NCBI GenBank assembly: GCA_023957315.1
Contig: JAMLHE010000008.1
Span: 1-64,000, forward strand
Length of the DNA stretch: 64,000 bases
DNA from: Candidatus Kapaibacterium sp.
GTDB taxonomy: Bacteria > Bacteroidota > Ignavibacteria > Kapaibacteriales > UBA2268
Direction of reading: 5' to 3'
Position 1 is the stretch's first letter. Each line of letters opens with the position of its first letter. The translations under genes were made by a program, and so were the position numbers. The notes under the pieces were generated by a model. That model did no database searches and was not told the DNA's origin. It saw nothing but the letters and a program-made list of their open reading frames with translations. Below, piece by piece: positions 62,545-64,000 of this stretch.

Positions 62545-63513
62545 TTAAAAACTAATTTCGTCTGTTGATTCTACTAAATTGATGTAACTTTGGTATCTTT
62601 CTGCGTCTATATCGCCACGGTCCACAGCGGCAAGGACTGCGCAACCCGGCTCGTGCATGTGTGTACAAGGCGTGAATTTGCAATCGTGCATGAATTTTAC
62701 GAAATCACGAAAATATAGAGGTAGCTCTTCCCTATTGACGTTCCAAAGTGCAAATTCCCGAACTCCGGGCGAATCTATCAGGCGTGTCGTGTCGCTAAGT
62801 TTGAACATTCGCACGGCGCTTGTTGTGTGTTGACCTTTGCCGGTTCGCTCGCTGATTTCAGCTACTTCTTGCACTTCCTGACCGACCAAATCATTGAGCA
62901 AAGTAGATTTCCCGACTCCGGATGGTCCGAATAGTAAGGTGGTGCTGTCTTTCGTGAACTCGATAATATCGTTCAAGCCATCTTGGTTTAGAGCGCTCAC
63001 AAAGAAAACTTCAATTCCCATTTTGGGGTATGCTTCAAAATCTTCTTCAAAAGCACTGATGTCGTCGAACAAATCCGTCTTGTTGACACAAATGGCGGGT
63101 TGAACATCGCCAAATTCGGCTGCGAGTAAAACTCTATCTATAAATCTTCGGTTATAAATCGGGTCGGCTAATGATGAAAGAATCAACAATTTGTCACAAT
63201 TGGCTGCTATAACGTGTTCTCGGGTGGCTCGCCCTGCTGCTTTTCGGGAGAAATAAGTCTCTCGTTGCTCAACAGCCACGATACGTCCGGTTACCAAGCC
63301 CGAGTCTTCGGCGATGGAATTGCTCCGTAAGAATTGAATTTTGTCGCCCACAGCGACCAAATTTGACTGAGAATGCGGCGTGATAATTTTCCCTGAAACT
63401 TTGCAATCAATATATTCGACTTTGCCATCAAAATCCGATTCGACGATGACGGTATTTGCACTGCGCAACAACGAGTCCAAGTTCGGAATTTTCGGGCAAA
63501 TCGCCGGATTCAC
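62545..63513 (-). CDS. rsgA: Ribosome small-subunit biogenesis GTPase RsgA
   Basis: A 322-residue circularly permuted GTPase that acts in late maturation of the 30S subunit. The N-terminal OB-like domain covers ~20-85; permuted G motifs follow as NKTD, then GPSGVGKSTLLN (P-loop) and DSPGVREF; the C-terminal zinc finger has CKFTPCTHMHEPGC. Length and order are normal. It is divergent from recJ with a ~190-bp gap. Confidence 0.96.
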   Translation of the reverse strand: MNPAICPKIPNLDSLLRSANTVIVESDFDGKVEYIDCKVSGKIITPHSQSNLVAVGDKIQFLRSNSIAEDSGLVTGRIVAVEQRETYFSRKAAGRATREHVIAANCDKLLILSSLADPIYNRRFIDRVLLAAEFGDVQPAICVNKTDLFDDISAFEEDFEAYPKMGIEVFFVSALNQDGLNDIIEFTKDSTTLLFGPSGVGKSTLLNDLVGQEVQEVAEISERTGKGQHTTSAVRMFKLSDTTRLIDSPGVREFALWNVNREELPLYFRDFVKFMHDCKFTPCTHMHEPGCAVLAAVDRGDIDAERYQSYINLVESTDEISF

Positions 63514-63645
63514 GAACTACTCCTTTCGCTTGGAAACCTTATGTTTCCTGATTGGTGAGCTTTTCGAGAGCTCTTCATTTTCATCAAATTTCATGTCCAA
63601 CTTTACTTTTTTTTTACAAACTGTGAAATTTTTTCCACACTTTAT

Positions 63646-63676
63646 TTTGATAATTACAAAATTATGTATAATTTTG
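63646..63676 (+). promoter_or_regulatory. Promoter of recJ (perfect consensus)
   Basis: TTTG, exactly 19 bases, then TAATTTTG, ending 28 bp before the recJ ATG. Confidence 0.85.
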
Positions 63677-63704
63677 CATTAATTATATAAATGTTATAGG
63701 TTTT

Positions 63705-64000
63705 ATGTTGAACTATCGGTGGACAATCAGACAAAATAATGATGAAGAGACTGTACAAAGAATAGCGAAATTTCTAAAAATACCCAAAAGCTTGGCTGAG
63801 GTGCTGGCATCACGTGGTTTGACTGACCAAGATGATGCGGCAGGTTTTTTTAAGCCATCGTTGAACGAATTGCATAATCCATTCATTATGGAGGATATGC
63901 AAAAGGCAGTAGATAGGATACTGCTGGCGATAAGAAGGCAAGAGTTAATCTGGGTTCACGGAGATTACGATGTTGACGGTACAGCGAGTACATCAATGGT
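63705..64000 (+). CDS. recJ: Single-stranded-DNA exonuclease RecJ, 5' end only
   Basis: 98 complete codons are visible before the window ends. The start MLNYRWTIRQ is followed by the RecJ pattern: ASRGLTDQDDAAGFFKPSL, LHNPFIMEDMQKAVDRI and the first DHH-family metal motif VHGDYDVDGTAS. RecJ degrades single-stranded DNA 5' to 3' in mismatch and recombinational repair. The ATG at 63705 lies 28 bp after a perfect promoter. Confidence 0.93.
   Translation, partial: MLNYRWTIRQNNDEETVQRIAKFLKIPKSLAEVLASRGLTDQDDAAGFFKPSLNELHNPFIMEDMQKAVDRILLAIRRQELIWVHGDYDVDGTASTSM

Noticed and set aside
1..64000. CRISPR array, prophage, rRNA operon or transposase
   Set aside because: No regularly spaced short repeats with variable spacers, no phage structural genes, no rRNA sequence and no transposase domain were seen. 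The only regular array (59755-60972) is coding.

Overview
The window looks like chromosomal DNA from a heterotrophic, Gram-negative member of the Bacteroidota-Chlorobiota (FCB) group; an Ignavibacteria- or Kapabacteria-like lineage is my best guess, not a proof. Four secreted proteins end in type IX secretion (T9SS) sorting domains. Several intergenic regions, including those before the tRNA-Leu gene, recJ and a large T9SS gene, carry the Bacteroidota-type promoter TTTG-N19-TAnnTTTG. The DNA is AT-rich, several genes appear to start at TTG, and the proteins (EF-G paralogue, PorT-like barrels, OmpA/PD40 protein, MEMO protein) fit this group.

Layout. 0-1.5 kb: the 5' end of a secreted WD40-like gene, then a repeat-rich accessory patch holding a hicBA toxin-antitoxin pair between two copies of a ~106-bp palindromic element. 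1.5-11.7 kb: a cyclic-2,3-diphosphoglycerate-synthetase-like GTPase, two divergently transcribed lysine-2,3-aminomutase (KamA) homologues with non-lysine-type substrate pockets, a PqqD-like protein, PepD dipeptidase, an MFSD1-like transporter and an M29-like aminopeptidase; this is an amino-acid/peptide metabolism block. 11.8-14.9 kb: a secreted endonuclease I and a TPR protein. 15-18.5 kb: an electron-transfer operon (Tat-exported four-cluster ferredoxin, NrfD/HybB membrane subunit, 13-haem cytochrome c). 18.5-19.7 kb: a compact exosortase with an overlapping membrane partner. 19.8-31.5 kb: a large Ig-repeat T9SS protein, an EF-G paralogue, M16 peptidase, queA and secA. 31.6-42.6 kb: agmatinase, OmpA/PD40 protein, dapD, a PqqD-MEMO fusion, tryptophan dioxygenase plus a kynureninase-like enzyme, an AI-2E family transporter and alaS. 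42.6-49 kb: tRNA-Leu, a 660-bp stretch without a recognised gene but with tandem repeats, and an envelope/stress-like group (lipoprotein, cupin, OmpA protein, a 49-residue Lmo0937-type membrane protein, two small barrels, AraC regulator). 49-64 kb: a lone nuoD, VWA protein, CruF-like membrane protein, phosphodiester glycosidase, enoyl-CoA hydratase, tRNA-Gly, lipB, an outer-membrane protein, a T9SS-tagged cyclophilin, a 1361-residue T9SS protein with exactly seven 174-bp repeats, tRNA-Ser, rsgA and the 5' end of recJ.

Most striking is the KamA pair. When I align them from memory to Clostridium/Bacillus KamA, the position of Asp293, which binds the lysine epsilon-amine, is Arg342 in one protein and Lys556 in the other. 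This suggests an acidic or otherwise unusual substrate. A PqqD-like protein (a fold used for peptide recognition) follows the larger one, and a cDPG-synthetase-like gene lies downstream of the smaller one. I saw no CRISPR array, prophage, transposase gene or rRNA operon.
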